From contig JBEBGL010000001.1 in assembly GCA_040081465.1 (NCBI GenBank), forward strand, positions 248,001 through 312,000: a DNA stretch of 64,000 nucleotides, in the 5' to 3' direction. A program made the position numbers and the translations under genes. Positions within the stretch are counted from its first letter, which is position 1. Each line of letters opens with the position of its first letter. The stretch comes from UBA668 sp040081465. Lineage in GTDB: Bacteria > Actinomycetota > Acidimicrobiia > Acidimicrobiales > Ilumatobacteraceae. The notes beneath the pieces are model-generated. The model made no database searches, was not told the DNA's origin, and saw only the letters and a program-made list of their open reading frames with translations. Shown in pieces: positions 34,874-43,719 of the stretch.

Positions 34874-35257
34874 ATGGCTTCCTCCGCAACCGACAAACCG
34901 ATCATCAAAATTCCTGCCGGACCACCGCCCACCGAGATGGCGGCCGACGACGAAACCGTTGGTGATGGCGACGAAGCGATCATCGGCAAGCGCGTCGTGG
35001 TGCATTACGTCGGCGTTGCGTGGAGTAGCGGCGAAGAGTTTGATGCCAGCTGGGATCGTGGCGAGACATTCGACTTTCGCCTAGGCGCTCGGGAAGTCAT
35101 CGAAGGATGGGATCGCGGAGTAAAGGGCATGCGCGTGGGCGGTCGTCGCCGGCTGACGATTCCGCCCGAGCTCGGCTACGGCAGCCGCGGCGCTGGCGGG
35201 GTTATCAAAGGCGGCGAAACTCTCGTGTTCGTCGTCGACTTGTTGGCTGTTAAGTAG
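34874..35257 (+). CDS. FKBP-type peptidyl-prolyl isomerase
   Basis: 127 residues. A single FKBP domain: VVVHYVGVAWSSGEEFDASWDRGETFDFRLG, then VIEGWDRGVKGMRVGGRRRLTIPPELGYG. It catalyses proline cis-trans isomerisation in folding. No signal peptide, so it is cytoplasmic. The ATG at 34874 has TAGCGT 7 nt upstream. Its 3' end overlaps the convergent RDD gene by 8 nt. Confidence 0.94.
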   Translation: MASSATDKPIIKIPAGPPPTEMAADDETVGDGDEAIIGKRVVVHYVGVAWSSGEEFDASWDRGETFDFRLGAREVIEGWDRGVKGMRVGGRRRLTIPPELGYGSRGAGGVIKGGETLVFVVDLLAVK

Positions 35258-35969
35258 AACGCTTTGATTCAACGACAAGCGTGTTAGCTGCGCGATCGTG
35301 CCAGCCGCGTAGGTCGAGCATTATCGGCAGATACACCAACGCAATCGCGAGCCCCACAATCTCGCCGGGCAGACCGACGGTCAGCGCCACGACCACGGGG
35401 GAGTATGGGATCACCCAGCGCACAGTCGCCCGCCAAGGATTCGGAATTCGGTGGTTGTCCGCGCCGACTACGCGCGTTCGCACCAACAACTTTCCTATCG
35501 ACCAGCCGAACATCGTGGTCGGCACGACGAAGTACATCATGTGCACCGCAACAATTAGCGCCGTCGCCGCCCCGGACCGCGCTGCCAGCCCTGTCGGCAC
35601 TCCTACTAACACTTCATCGATCACACCGGCGGCAAGTCGGCGCCAACGAGTCGCAGGCAAGCGACCGTCGGGGAGCGGTGGTCGCGACGGCTTCACCAGC
35701 GGCGGCAATGTGCCGCGATACTCGGGATCGTCGAACTCGAGCGCATCGTCGTGACGCTGATCCTGCTCCGGGGCGATAACCCAAGCGAGTGCGCGCTCAA
35801 CCTCGCTGGTGAACGAACCGTCAGCGATCAACTCGTCGCGCACTATCCCGAACGGGACTTCCCCGGCGCGCAGCACAGTGCGCAGTAACTGGCGTTGCTC
35901 GGTTCGCAGATGCGAGATGTCGACAGCGCACGGCAGCGAGTCGCCGTCCTGTGCGCGATGAGTGCTCAT
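35250..35969 (-). CDS. RDD-family membrane protein
   Basis: 239 residues. The N-terminal 100 residues are soluble and acidic. Then comes an RDD domain beginning TRWRRLAAGVIDEVLVG, with hydrophobic segments and the MFGWSIGKLLVRTRVVG motif typical of the family. RDD proteins are small membrane proteins, some linked to transport; the role here is unknown. The start overlaps the stop of the LysM-NlpC gene as ATGA, so it is translationally coupled to a cell-wall hydrolase. Confidence 0.85.
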   Translation of the reverse strand: MSTHRAQDGDSLPCAVDISHLRTEQRQLLRTVLRAGEVPFGIVRDELIADGSFTSEVERALAWVIAPEQDQRHDDALEFDDPEYRGTLPPLVKPSRPPLPDGRLPATRWRRLAAGVIDEVLVGVPTGLAARSGAATALIVAVHMMYFVVPTTMFGWSIGKLLVRTRVVGADNHRIPNPWRATVRWVIPYSPVVVALTVGLPGEIVGLAIALVYLPIMLDLRGWHDRAANTLVVESKRST

Positions 35970-36991
35970 CCGCCGTTCACGAGTCGGCGCACCGCGACAA
36001 CTCGATGAAACGGAATGTTGCTCGTGCGAACCACGTCACCCGTACCTGGCGACTGGATCCAGGTTGTCGCGGTGAGCGCGATGCCGACGTGACTGATGGT
36101 CCCATTCGTGGCAAGGAAGACCAAGTCGCCTGGACGAATTCCTTGCGTTACCCACTCGACCGCTTGGCCCTTCTTCGCCTGCGCGGCGCTTTGGTGCGGC
36201 AACGAGATACCCACCGCGGCGTATGCGCGCATCGTCAACCCAGAGCAGTCCCAAAGGTCGGGCCCTGACCCAAGAAATTTGTACGACTCGCCCAACTGCG
36301 CCATCGCGAAGTCGAGCACCGTTGTGACGGTCGCCGGCGTGCCGGAAGCGATAGTTGGAACGACGCCCCCAACCGGAACCTTCAGCTTCATTCCCGCATA
36401 AATGACGGCGGTCTTCTTGAGACCGTTGACAGCCAGCAAGTCGTCCATCGAAACACCCAACGCGGATGCAATTCGCTTGAAGTAGTCGCCAGGCTTGACT
36501 GTGTAGAGCGATCCACCGGTCGCGGGCGTCGGGGCAGGAGTGCTGGGCACGACGCCGCCGGTGGGCACCTTGAGCTTCATTCCCGGATGAATAACGCTGG
36601 TCATCTTGAGATTGTTGACAGCGAGCAGGTCACTCGTCGAAACACCGAGCGCACTCGCGATTCGCGTGAAGTAGTCGCCGGGCTTCACCGTGTAAAGCGT
36701 CGCACTGGCGGTAGGCGTCGATGGGGGAGTGCTGGGAACGATGAGTTTGTCTCCCGGGTGAATCACGCTCTGCTTCGTAAGGCCGTTGACGGCGAGCAGG
36801 TCGTTGAACCTGACCTTCAACTTGACAGCGATCCCGTAGAGAAAATCGCCAGGCTTAACTGTGTAGGTCGTCTGAGTCGTTGGCCTCGCTGGGGCAGACG
36901 TTGGTGCTGCGTGAACGGGGACTGCGGCCACGCTGGCGCCGATGGCGATCGCCACTGCGCTGCTCAAAACGATGCGAGTAATCCGAGACAT
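35966..36991 (-). CDS. Secreted LysM-NlpC/P60 cell-wall endopeptidase
   Basis: 341 residues. Signal peptide (residues 1-29, ending VPVHAA), three LysM repeats each beginning YTVKPGD (about 43-85, 102-144 and 165-208) joined by Pro/Thr linkers, and a C-terminal NlpC/P60 domain. The catalytic Cys lies in LWDCSGLTMR and the His in ISHVGIAL. It should bind peptidoglycan and cut peptide stems, aiding daughter-cell separation. The ATG at 36991 begins the signal peptide; the longer open frame upstream has no support. Confidence 0.93.
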   Translation of the reverse strand: MSRITRIVLSSAVAIAIGASVAAVPVHAAPTSAPARPTTQTTYTVKPGDFLYGIAVKLKVRFNDLLAVNGLTKQSVIHPGDKLIVPSTPPSTPTASATLYTVKPGDYFTRIASALGVSTSDLLAVNNLKMTSVIHPGMKLKVPTGGVVPSTPAPTPATGGSLYTVKPGDYFKRIASALGVSMDDLLAVNGLKKTAVIYAGMKLKVPVGGVVPTIASGTPATVTTVLDFAMAQLGESYKFLGSGPDLWDCSGLTMRAYAAVGISLPHQSAAQAKKGQAVEWVTQGIRPGDLVFLATNGTISHVGIALTATTWIQSPGTGDVVRTSNIPFHRVVAVRRLVNGG

Positions 36992-37113
36992 GTTGTAACT
37001 ATCGGCAGCTTCGCAATCGACCTTTACGACGGGCTTTACGATTTCTTGACCAAACGTCACAGCACACGAACCACTGCGAGCGCCCGAATGCACGTCACAA
37101 CTAGGGTTTCTGC

Positions 37114-38619
37114 GTGAGCCGGGCGAATCGAGGACGTGAGCGGCGGCTTGATCGAGGCCCGCAACCGGCACCATTTCGGCGTCTGCAGAACCTATACACA
37201 CCCGTAGAGGTGCTCTCCAGCGACCAAATCGAGGACATCCATCTGGGTTCGCTGACGCTGCTTGGCAGAGGCGGAATGCGAGTGCTGTCTTCGGCGGCTC
37301 GCCAGTACTTGGCCGGCGCCGGCTGCCGTGTCGACGACGACATCGTTCGATTCGATCCTGAACTAGTGCAGGAGATGGTTGCGCACGCTCCATCTCAGTT
37401 CGACCTGCGTGCCCGCAACGCGGCTCACAACCTGACAATCGGCGGCAACAAAGTCGTGTTCACATCGGTAGGAGGACCGGCGTTCGTCAACGACGTCGAG
37501 CGCGGTCGTCGCCCCGGCACGCACGCAGAGCAAGAGGAGTACTTGCGCGTCATTCAATCGCTCGGTGTCATTCATCAGGAAGGCGGCGGGCCTTTCGAGG
37601 CGATGGATCTGCCGCCGGGGACTCGCCATCTCGATTTGTGCCATTCACTGATTCGCCAACTCGACAAGAACTGGCAGGGAATCGCGCTCGGCCGCGATCG
37701 CGCTGCCGATTGCATTGACATGGTCGCCCTCGCGCTCGAGACGGACCGCGATGGCCTTGCCGAGCGGCCTGCACTGATGACCATCGTCAACACCAACACT
37801 CCGCTCACACTCGACATCCCGATGGCTGACGGGCTGATCGAATTGGCGACTGCGGGTCAGGCAGTGTGCGTGACTCCCTTCACCCTTGCTGGCGCGATGG
37901 CACCGGCCACGCTGGCCGGCGCTCTCGTGCTGCAGAATGCGGAGGTTCTAGCGGTAACGACGCTCATCCAACTGGTGCGCCAAGGTGCACCAGTCGTCTA
38001 CGGCTCGTTCACCTCGAACGTCGACATGCGAAGTGGTTCGCCCGCGTTCGGCACTCCCGAGTACACGAAGGCGGCACAAGCGAGCGGACAACTCGCGCGC
38101 CGGTATCGGCTGCCATTTCGTTCATCAAACACGACCGCGGCCAACACAGTCGATGCGCAAGCCGCGTACGAGAGCGCGATGTCGTTGTGGGGCGCAGTGA
38201 TGGGCGGCGCAAACATCGTGAACCATGCAGCCGGTTGGCTGGAGGGCGGTCTGACGGCGAGCTTCGAGAAGTTGATCATCGACGCCGAGATGCTGCAGAT
38301 GATGGCCGAGTACTTGCAACCGATCGTCGTCGACGACGACTCTCTAGGACTCGATGCGATCGCGGCAGTTGGTCCGGGCGGTCACTTCTTCGGCTCGCCG
38401 CACACTATGCAACGGTACGAGACGGCGTTCTACTCGCCACTGGTGAGCGATTGGCGCAACTATGAAACGTGGTCGCAAGACGGCGCAGTCGACGCACGCG
38501 AGCGGGCGCATCGCATTTGGCGGCAGCTGCTCGAGCAGTCAGAGTCGCCAGCCCTCGATGTCGCGATCGATGAGGCGCTCAGCGATTTCGTCGCGCGCCG
38601 CAAGGAAGCTTTGCGCTAA
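37114..38619 (+). CDS. Trimethylamine methyltransferase (MttB) family protein without pyrrolysine
   Basis: 501 residues. The MttB-family barrel is recognisable (GGPFEAMDLPPGTRHLD, TLAGAMAPATLAGAL, APVVYGSFTSNVDMRSGSP, MGGANIVNHAAGWLEGG). The frame has no internal TAG codon, so it belongs to the non-pyrrolysine branch, some members of which demethylate glycine betaine or other quaternary amines. No cognate corrinoid protein or methyltransferase is encoded nearby. The GTG has TAGGGT ending 6 nt upstream. Its stop directly abuts the stop of the convergent M23 gene. Confidence 0.87.
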   Translation: MSRANRGRERRLDRGPQPAPFRRLQNLYTPVEVLSSDQIEDIHLGSLTLLGRGGMRVLSSAARQYLAGAGCRVDDDIVRFDPELVQEMVAHAPSQFDLRARNAAHNLTIGGNKVVFTSVGGPAFVNDVERGRRPGTHAEQEEYLRVIQSLGVIHQEGGGPFEAMDLPPGTRHLDLCHSLIRQLDKNWQGIALGRDRAADCIDMVALALETDRDGLAERPALMTIVNTNTPLTLDIPMADGLIELATAGQAVCVTPFTLAGAMAPATLAGALVLQNAEVLAVTTLIQLVRQGAPVVYGSFTSNVDMRSGSPAFGTPEYTKAAQASGQLARRYRLPFRSSNTTAANTVDAQAAYESAMSLWGAVMGGANIVNHAAGWLEGGLTASFEKLIIDAEMLQMMAEYLQPIVVDDDSLGLDAIAAVGPGGHFFGSPHTMQRYETAFYSPLVSDWRNYETWSQDGAVDARERAHRIWRQLLEQSESPALDVAIDEALSDFVARRKEALR

Positions 38620-40269
38620 CTACTTGCATTTAGTAGTTGCCTTCACGATCGCATACGGGTTTACCGCCGCGCCGCCTGCAGGATGAACTTCAAAGTGCAG
38701 ATGCGGCACGGATGCATTGCCAGTTGCACCGACATAACCGATCAATGTTCCAGCCGTCACCACCGAGCCAACATCGATGCCTGGGGCGAAATCCAAGAGA
38801 TGTGCGTAGAAGAAATATGTGCCGTCAGCGGCGCTAAGCCAGAGCGAGTTGCCCCCGAGTGACCCGACGTAGTGGATCTGCTTCTTGGAGATCGTGCCGT
38901 CCAGCACGGCGTAAATGGGCGTACCCGACGCGGCAATGATGTCGACGCCTTCGTGCTTGCGCCCACCAGATCGCGGCGCGCCGAAAGTGTCGGCGAACGA
39001 GCAGGTCGGTGCAAGCGGAAACACCGCGAGCACAATCGTGCCCGGCGGCGGAGGAGGAGGTGCGGGCGTCGCGACATCCAACGCTGCCTTCGTCACCGTG
39101 TCGTACACGCCGTTAGACGGCAGGCCAACGCGCGTTTGGAACTGCTTCACAGACGCCTGCGTGCCGGGACCGAATACTCCGTCAGCCCCACCAAACACCG
39201 ATATCCCGATAGCGATCAGCGCGCTCTGCAGTGCTTTCACTGCATCACCGCGACTCCCGATTGTCAGCAACACAACATTGGGCGTCGTCGGAGGAACAGT
39301 GGTTGGGGTCGTGGTAGGCGGAGCAGTCGTCGGCGGGGCAGTGGTCGGGGTGGTGGTCGTGGGCGGCGCGGTCGTCGGAGGTGTGGCGGCGGGTGGCACC
39401 GCAATATCCAACGCTGCCTTTGTCACGGTGTCGTACACGCCGTTCGATGGCAGAGCCACGCGCGTCTGAAACAGCTTCAGCGACGCCTGCGTGGCGGAAC
39501 CGAATACTCCGTCAGCACCTCCGTGCACCGAGATTCCGATCGCAATCAACTTGCTCTGCATTGCTTTAACCGCATCACCGCGACTTCCCCGTGTGAGGAG
39601 CACAACATTCGGAGCAGTAGTCGGGGGAGCAGTAGACGGGGGAGCGGTGGTCGTCGTGGTTGTTGGCGGAACAGTTGTCGGGGGAGTGGTCGGGGGAGTG
39701 GTGGTAGCCGGCGTCAACGCGGCAACAGCGTTCGCAAGAATTGCCGCGGTGCCCGCGTCGACGGAACCGGAAGCAACCAAACCTCGCGACTTCTGAAACT
39801 CTCGTACCGTCGCCACCGTCGCGCTGCCGTAGACACCGTCGATGCCGCCGAACAACTTCAGGCCGATCGTCACCAGTTGCTGCTGCACCACGCGCACTGC
39901 ATCTCCCCGAGCACCACGAGCGAGGATCGGAGTCGCTTTGATAACTCCGAGCACACTGGCTGTAGGAACGTCTAGAACGCCGTTTGCGGTCAACCCCCGC
40001 TGCGTCTGGTATTGCTTGACCGCGGCCTCGGTGCCAGGGCCAAAGATTCCATCGGCGCCGCCTTTGACGGCGATGCCTGCCTTCACCAACAGTTGTTGCA
40101 TCTTCTTCACTGTTGGTGAACGATCGCCTCGCTTGGCTAGCGGTGCCTGATCTACCGAGGGGAGCGCAACAACCGCCGACGACGCGGACGTCGTGGCGAT
40201 CGGGATGACGACCGGAATCGCAATGAGGGAAACAGCGATCACGAGGATGCGCCGTGGGCCTTGCAACAT
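38620..40269 (-). CDS. Secreted M23 peptidase with four peptidoglycan-binding repeats
   Basis: 549 residues. Signal peptide, four PG-binding-1 repeats (motifs GDAVKALQ, GVFGPGTQASVKQFQ), two joined by long Thr/Pro linkers, and a C-terminal M23 (LytM-like) domain with HEGVDI and HLHFE zinc motifs. It should cut peptide cross-links in the wall. The third and fourth repeats are very similar at DNA level, suggesting recent duplication or gene conversion. The ATG at 40269 begins the signal peptide. Confidence 0.92.
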   Translation of the reverse strand: MLQGPRRILVIAVSLIAIPVVIPIATTSASSAVVALPSVDQAPLAKRGDRSPTVKKMQQLLVKAGIAVKGGADGIFGPGTEAAVKQYQTQRGLTANGVLDVPTASVLGVIKATPILARGARGDAVRVVQQQLVTIGLKLFGGIDGVYGSATVATVREFQKSRGLVASGSVDAGTAAILANAVAALTPATTTPPTTPPTTVPPTTTTTTAPPSTAPPTTAPNVVLLTRGSRGDAVKAMQSKLIAIGISVHGGADGVFGSATQASLKLFQTRVALPSNGVYDTVTKAALDIAVPPAATPPTTAPPTTTTPTTAPPTTAPPTTTPTTVPPTTPNVVLLTIGSRGDAVKALQSALIAIGISVFGGADGVFGPGTQASVKQFQTRVGLPSNGVYDTVTKAALDVATPAPPPPPPGTIVLAVFPLAPTCSFADTFGAPRSGGRKHEGVDIIAASGTPIYAVLDGTISKKQIHYVGSLGGNSLWLSAADGTYFFYAHLLDFAPGIDVGSVVTAGTLIGYVGATGNASVPHLHFEVHPAGGAAVNPYAIVKATTKCK

Positions 40270-40389
40270 GTCAGGAATTCGCTCCGGGTTTGGGCCTGCT
40301 GGCCTGATCAAGATTCATCGGCCGCAACGCGCTTTCAGTTCGTCATTGTTCGGTAAAGAAAGTGTCTGGGTTCCGTCTCTGTCAAGATG

Positions 40390-40405
40390 TGGCCCGCCTG
40401 GGCCA
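40390..40405. promoter_or_regulatory. Short perfect hairpin between divergent genes
   Basis: TGGCCC and GGGCCA pair around a GCCT loop in the 169-bp gap between the M23 gene and the Lys/Ala-tailed gene. It could be an operator or a leader hairpin of the plus-strand gene. Nothing else recognisable is seen in this gap. Confidence 0.3.
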
Positions 40406-40438
40406 GATCGTGGCCAGCGTTCAGAAGGGACAACAAAA

Positions 40439-41143
40439 GTGGGCTTCAACCTCAACGACTTAAATCTCAAGGACCTTGACCTCGACGACATGGCTGGCAA
40501 GTTGATGGGCGGCGTCGACATCAAGAAGGTCGCAAGCGTCATCGACGCGATCTGGGACCACAAGGACGAACTCGCGCGTATCGCGCAGAACCTGCCGCAG
40601 CTGCTCGGTGAGACGGGCGGGCACATGCAGGCAGCAGGCGAGGGCGCGCAACGGGCCAGCGCGTTTCTGTCGGGAGAGGTTCGCGACCTAGCGAGCAGCG
40701 CAGCCGATTTACTCGAGACCTCTAAGAACCAGTTGCGTGGCGTTCTGAAGGCGCTTGAGGGTGTCGGCAAACTCTTGGACAACGTCCCGCTCATCGGCGA
40801 CGTCGGCAAGTCTGTCGGCGATGGTCTCAAGTCTCTCGGCGAAGTAGCGAACAGCCTGGACAGTGTCGGCCAGAAGGTTCGTGGTCTCGGCGATCGCCTG
40901 TCCGATGTTGGCGACGACCTCGACTCGATGGGGCGTTCGCTCGCGGGTGGCGGTGCCAGCCTGCTTGGCTTTGTCGGCGGCAAGGCACCCAAGGTGAAGG
41001 TGCCGTCGTTTACCTCCGGCACTGGCTCGGCGAAGAAGAAGCCCGCTTCAAAGGCGAAAAAGAAGGCAAGCGCGAAACCCGCCAAGAAGAAGGTAACTAA
41101 GAAGGCGACCAAGAAACCAGCCAAGAAGAAAGCGCGCAAGTAG
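40439..41143 (+). CDS. Amphipathic helical protein with lysine/alanine-rich tail (phasin- or H1-like)
   Basis: 234 residues. Residues 1-190 are predicted amphipathic helix with repeating Leu/Val spacing (NLNDLNLKDLDLDDMAGKL, KALEGVGKLLDNV, SLDSVGQKVRGLGDRL). The last 40 residues are a histone-H1-like tail of KK, PAK and KKA units. PhaF-type phasins share this build of granule-binding helix plus basic tail; a nucleoid-associated role is the other option. AAGGGA lies upstream of the GTG at 40439. There is no signal peptide. Its stop abuts that of the convergent SpoIID gene (TAG then CTA). Confidence 0.72.
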   Translation: MGFNLNDLNLKDLDLDDMAGKLMGGVDIKKVASVIDAIWDHKDELARIAQNLPQLLGETGGHMQAAGEGAQRASAFLSGEVRDLASSAADLLETSKNQLRGVLKALEGVGKLLDNVPLIGDVGKSVGDGLKSLGEVANSLDSVGQKVRGLGDRLSDVGDDLDSMGRSLAGGGASLLGFVGGKAPKVKVPSFTSGTGSAKKKPASKAKKKASAKPAKKKVTKKATKKPAKKKARK

Positions 41144-43567
41144 CTAGCGCGGGTTGAACCAGGCCGACTTCAACCCGAAGGCTGTCCTGAACGAATCACC
41201 AGTCACCGTCACCGATCCGGCGGTGCCGGTTACTCGCAGCGAACTAACCCAACCTCCCCATTCACCAATGCCGTTACGCGTGAGCACCGTGATCGACAGG
41301 AATGTGCCGATGCTCGGATACTTCGCCGAGATCGCGGCGCCTGTCAGTGTCACTGTCCAGTTATGACTCGGATTCCCCGGCGTCGCATCGCCCAAGTCCT
41401 GCACGGAGGCGAACGGCATGAGTGAGCCGACGCCTGGCCTGGTCCATCCACCGGTCGATGCGGCGAACATCGTGTAGGCAATCGGTCCCGACGTGTTGCC
41501 GACGCGACGCACGACACCGGCCGTCGCAGCGACAGCTGCATCGGTACTGGGGTACTCGACTGCGATGTACGACCCGCCGACCGAGTTGCGGTACGCGGCA
41601 CCTTGATAGAACTGGCAAACGAGATCACATGTCTTCGCGTACGAGTAGCGGTTCTCAGCGAGTCCGTAACTGCGTGCAGCAACTGCTTGCGCCTGCAATG
41701 CCTGGGCGCCGCGGCCGCCACCGGCGTTCGCCCACGACGGCGACATCTCCTTAGCGATCACTGCCCGCAGGTAATGCTCGATCGGCAACTCATTGACCGT
41801 GCGGTTCTCACCCTCGGTCCCGTTGATCGCGCGGATGAGACCGCGATAGGAACGCACCTTGCCACTGGGTTCGCATACCGCAATGAGGTCGCTATACGCA
41901 GTCGTCGCAACGCTGGCTTGCGAGCGAATGTTCACTCTCGTCGCCACCGAAGCTGCGACAAGAGTCCAACCGGAGGCCACAGGGTCGCCAGTCGTCGCTG
42001 GGCACACCTGTGCATCGGTACGTGCCCACACCGAGTAGACCGAAGGCGACACCTCGCGTGCGAGGACAGACCGCCATGGTCCGCCGGCAACACCGTCGAC
42101 GATGAGTAAGCCGTTCGCATTGACCACCGCTGTTTGCAGGTTGTCGAGGTTCTGCAGTCGAACCGCGATCGTGGTATCGAGTGGAACGGTTCCCGAGACT
42201 GTCCCTCCGTAATAGTGATTGAGAATTTGCGCCGACGACCATCCGTAGTCGACGGCATATCCGTAGGCGCCCCACTGACTGAGCCCGTAACCGTGCCCTG
42301 AGCCATGTCCGTCGAGCACGAGCGAGGCAGGTGTTGGGGGAACACGCGTGTCCATCAGTCGTGCAGGGGTGAGTCCGTTGAACGAGCCGGTTGGGAACCA
42401 ACCGAGCACGTCGACCACTACGTCGAGGTTCACCGGTGACCACAACGAGATCTTGCCGTCGGCTCCGAGCGGGACGATGACCATGTTGGGGACAACTCGT
42501 CCGGGGGAGAAGTTGAGGTTCGATGAGAGGGGGCGCGCCTGGCCGGCGGGCCACACCGTCATGAAGCCGTTCGCCGACGGATTGATCGCGGTCACGTTCA
42601 GCGCCACCGCGGCGACACCCGTCGACGGAACACCGCCACGACCGGCGACGGTCAAGCTGAGCGTCGTGGCAGCAGCAAGCTTGGGGCCTCCCGCGAAGGT
42701 GCCGTCGACCGTGACGCCACTGCCGCGCGTGTCCATCAGTCGTGCAGGGGTGAGTCCGTTGAACGAGCCGGTTGGGAACCAACCGAGCACGTCGACCACT
42801 ACGTCGACGTTCACCGGCGACCACAACGAGATGCCGTCGGCCCCGAGCGGGACGATGACCATGTTGGGCACGGTCTGTCCGGGGGAGAAGTTGAGGTTCG
42901 ATGAGAGGGGGCGCGCCTGGCCGGCGGGCCACACCGTCAGGAACCCATTCGCCGACGGATTTATCGCGGTCACGTTGAGCGCCACCGCGGCGACACCCGT
43001 TAACGGCACACCGCCCCGACCAGCGATAGTCAAACTGAGCGTGGTGGCAGCAGCAAGCTTGGGGCCTCCCGCGAAGGTGCCGTCGACCGTGACGCCACTG
43101 CCGCGCGTGTCCATCAGTCGGGCGGGAGTGAGACCGTTGAACGAGCCGGTTGGGAACCAACCGAGCACGTCGACCACCACGTCGACGTTCACCGGTGACC
43201 ACAACGAGATCTTGCCGCCGGTTCCGAGCGGGACGACGACCATGTTGGGCACTACTCGCCCGGGAATGAAGTTGAGGTTGGATGAGAGGGGGCGCGCCTG
43301 GCCGGCGGGCCAGACCGTCAGGAACCCATTCGCCGACGCATTGATCGCGGTCACGTTCAGCGCCACCGAAGCAACGCCCGTCGTGGGCACGCCGCCACGG
43401 CCACCAACCGTCAGGTCGAGGACGACACCGCCGACCAAGGCGCCCGTCTTGTCGAACTGACCATCGACGGTGTCGGCCGCGGCATCAGACGCGGGGAAGA
43501 CCCCAAGCATCGGCGCCACGGCCAAACACACAGCAATAGAGAGGATGCGACGAGCATCACGGAGCAT
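41144..43567 (-). CDS. Secreted SpoIID/LytB-domain protein with three near-identical repeats
   Basis: 807 residues. Signal peptide, then three repeats of about 126 residues (each with GRGGVP, NVTAIN, PAGQARPLSSNLNF, DVLGWFPTGSFNGLTPARLMDTR), then a SpoIID-type domain with GHGSGHGYGLSQWGAYGYA and VIAKEMSPSWA, whose Glu is the likely catalytic residue. SpoIID cuts denuded glycan strands in sporulating bacteria; here no sporulation genes are seen and a general wall role is likely. The repeats act as a presumed surface stalk. TAGGAGAA precedes the ATG. Confidence 0.9.
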   Translation of the reverse strand: MLRDARRILSIAVCLAVAPMLGVFPASDAAADTVDGQFDKTGALVGGVVLDLTVGGRGGVPTTGVASVALNVTAINASANGFLTVWPAGQARPLSSNLNFIPGRVVPNMVVVPLGTGGKISLWSPVNVDVVVDVLGWFPTGSFNGLTPARLMDTRGSGVTVDGTFAGGPKLAAATTLSLTIAGRGGVPLTGVAAVALNVTAINPSANGFLTVWPAGQARPLSSNLNFSPGQTVPNMVIVPLGADGISLWSPVNVDVVVDVLGWFPTGSFNGLTPARLMDTRGSGVTVDGTFAGGPKLAAATTLSLTVAGRGGVPSTGVAAVALNVTAINPSANGFMTVWPAGQARPLSSNLNFSPGRVVPNMVIVPLGADGKISLWSPVNLDVVVDVLGWFPTGSFNGLTPARLMDTRVPPTPASLVLDGHGSGHGYGLSQWGAYGYAVDYGWSSAQILNHYYGGTVSGTVPLDTTIAVRLQNLDNLQTAVVNANGLLIVDGVAGGPWRSVLAREVSPSVYSVWARTDAQVCPATTGDPVASGWTLVAASVATRVNIRSQASVATTAYSDLIAVCEPSGKVRSYRGLIRAINGTEGENRTVNELPIEHYLRAVIAKEMSPSWANAGGGRGAQALQAQAVAARSYGLAENRYSYAKTCDLVCQFYQGAAYRNSVGGSYIAVEYPSTDAAVAATAGVVRRVGNTSGPIAYTMFAASTGGWTRPGVGSLMPFASVQDLGDATPGNPSHNWTVTLTGAAISAKYPSIGTFLSITVLTRNGIGEWGGWVSSLRVTGTAGSVTVTGDSFRTAFGLKSAWFNPR
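42345..43485 (-). repeat. Three DNA-level tandem repeats within the SpoIID gene
   Basis: Successive copies begin at CGCGTGTCCATCAGTCG at 42345, 42726 and 43104, giving periods of 381 and 378 bp. The 3-bp difference is a missing codon (GADGISLW against GADGKISLW). The 42345 and 42726 units are almost identical at nucleotide level, while the most N-terminal one has diverged more, which suggests recent duplication or gene conversion. Confidence 0.85.
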
Positions 43568-43719
43568 TACGACGTTCTCCTAGATCCGGCCCGCTAGGAC
43601 CCGTACCGTACTTTCATCGGCGGGGTAAGGGGCCGCGGCTCGTCATGGTTCCGTCAAGAATTCCCGTATCTGACATAACGATGATTATGGGCGTTGCCAC
43701 CCCTGGCAGAGCTGGGCGG

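Noticed and set aside
36992..37438. N-terminal extension of the LysM-NlpC gene
   Set aside because: A signal peptide begins exactly at 36991, and the extension overlaps the divergent MttB-family gene.
38915..39975. Long plus-strand open frames over the M23 gene
   Set aside because: They are antisense to Thr/Pro linkers, giving Val/Gly- or Arg-rich shadow proteins.
41892..43202. 436-codon open frame inside the SpoIID gene
   Set aside because: It is another frame of the repeated DNA, full of Arg and His, and it merely reflects the repeat structure.
42345..43485. Possible CRISPR-like or mobile repeat array
   Set aside because: The repeats are 378-381 bp protein-coding units in frame within one gene, with no spacers.
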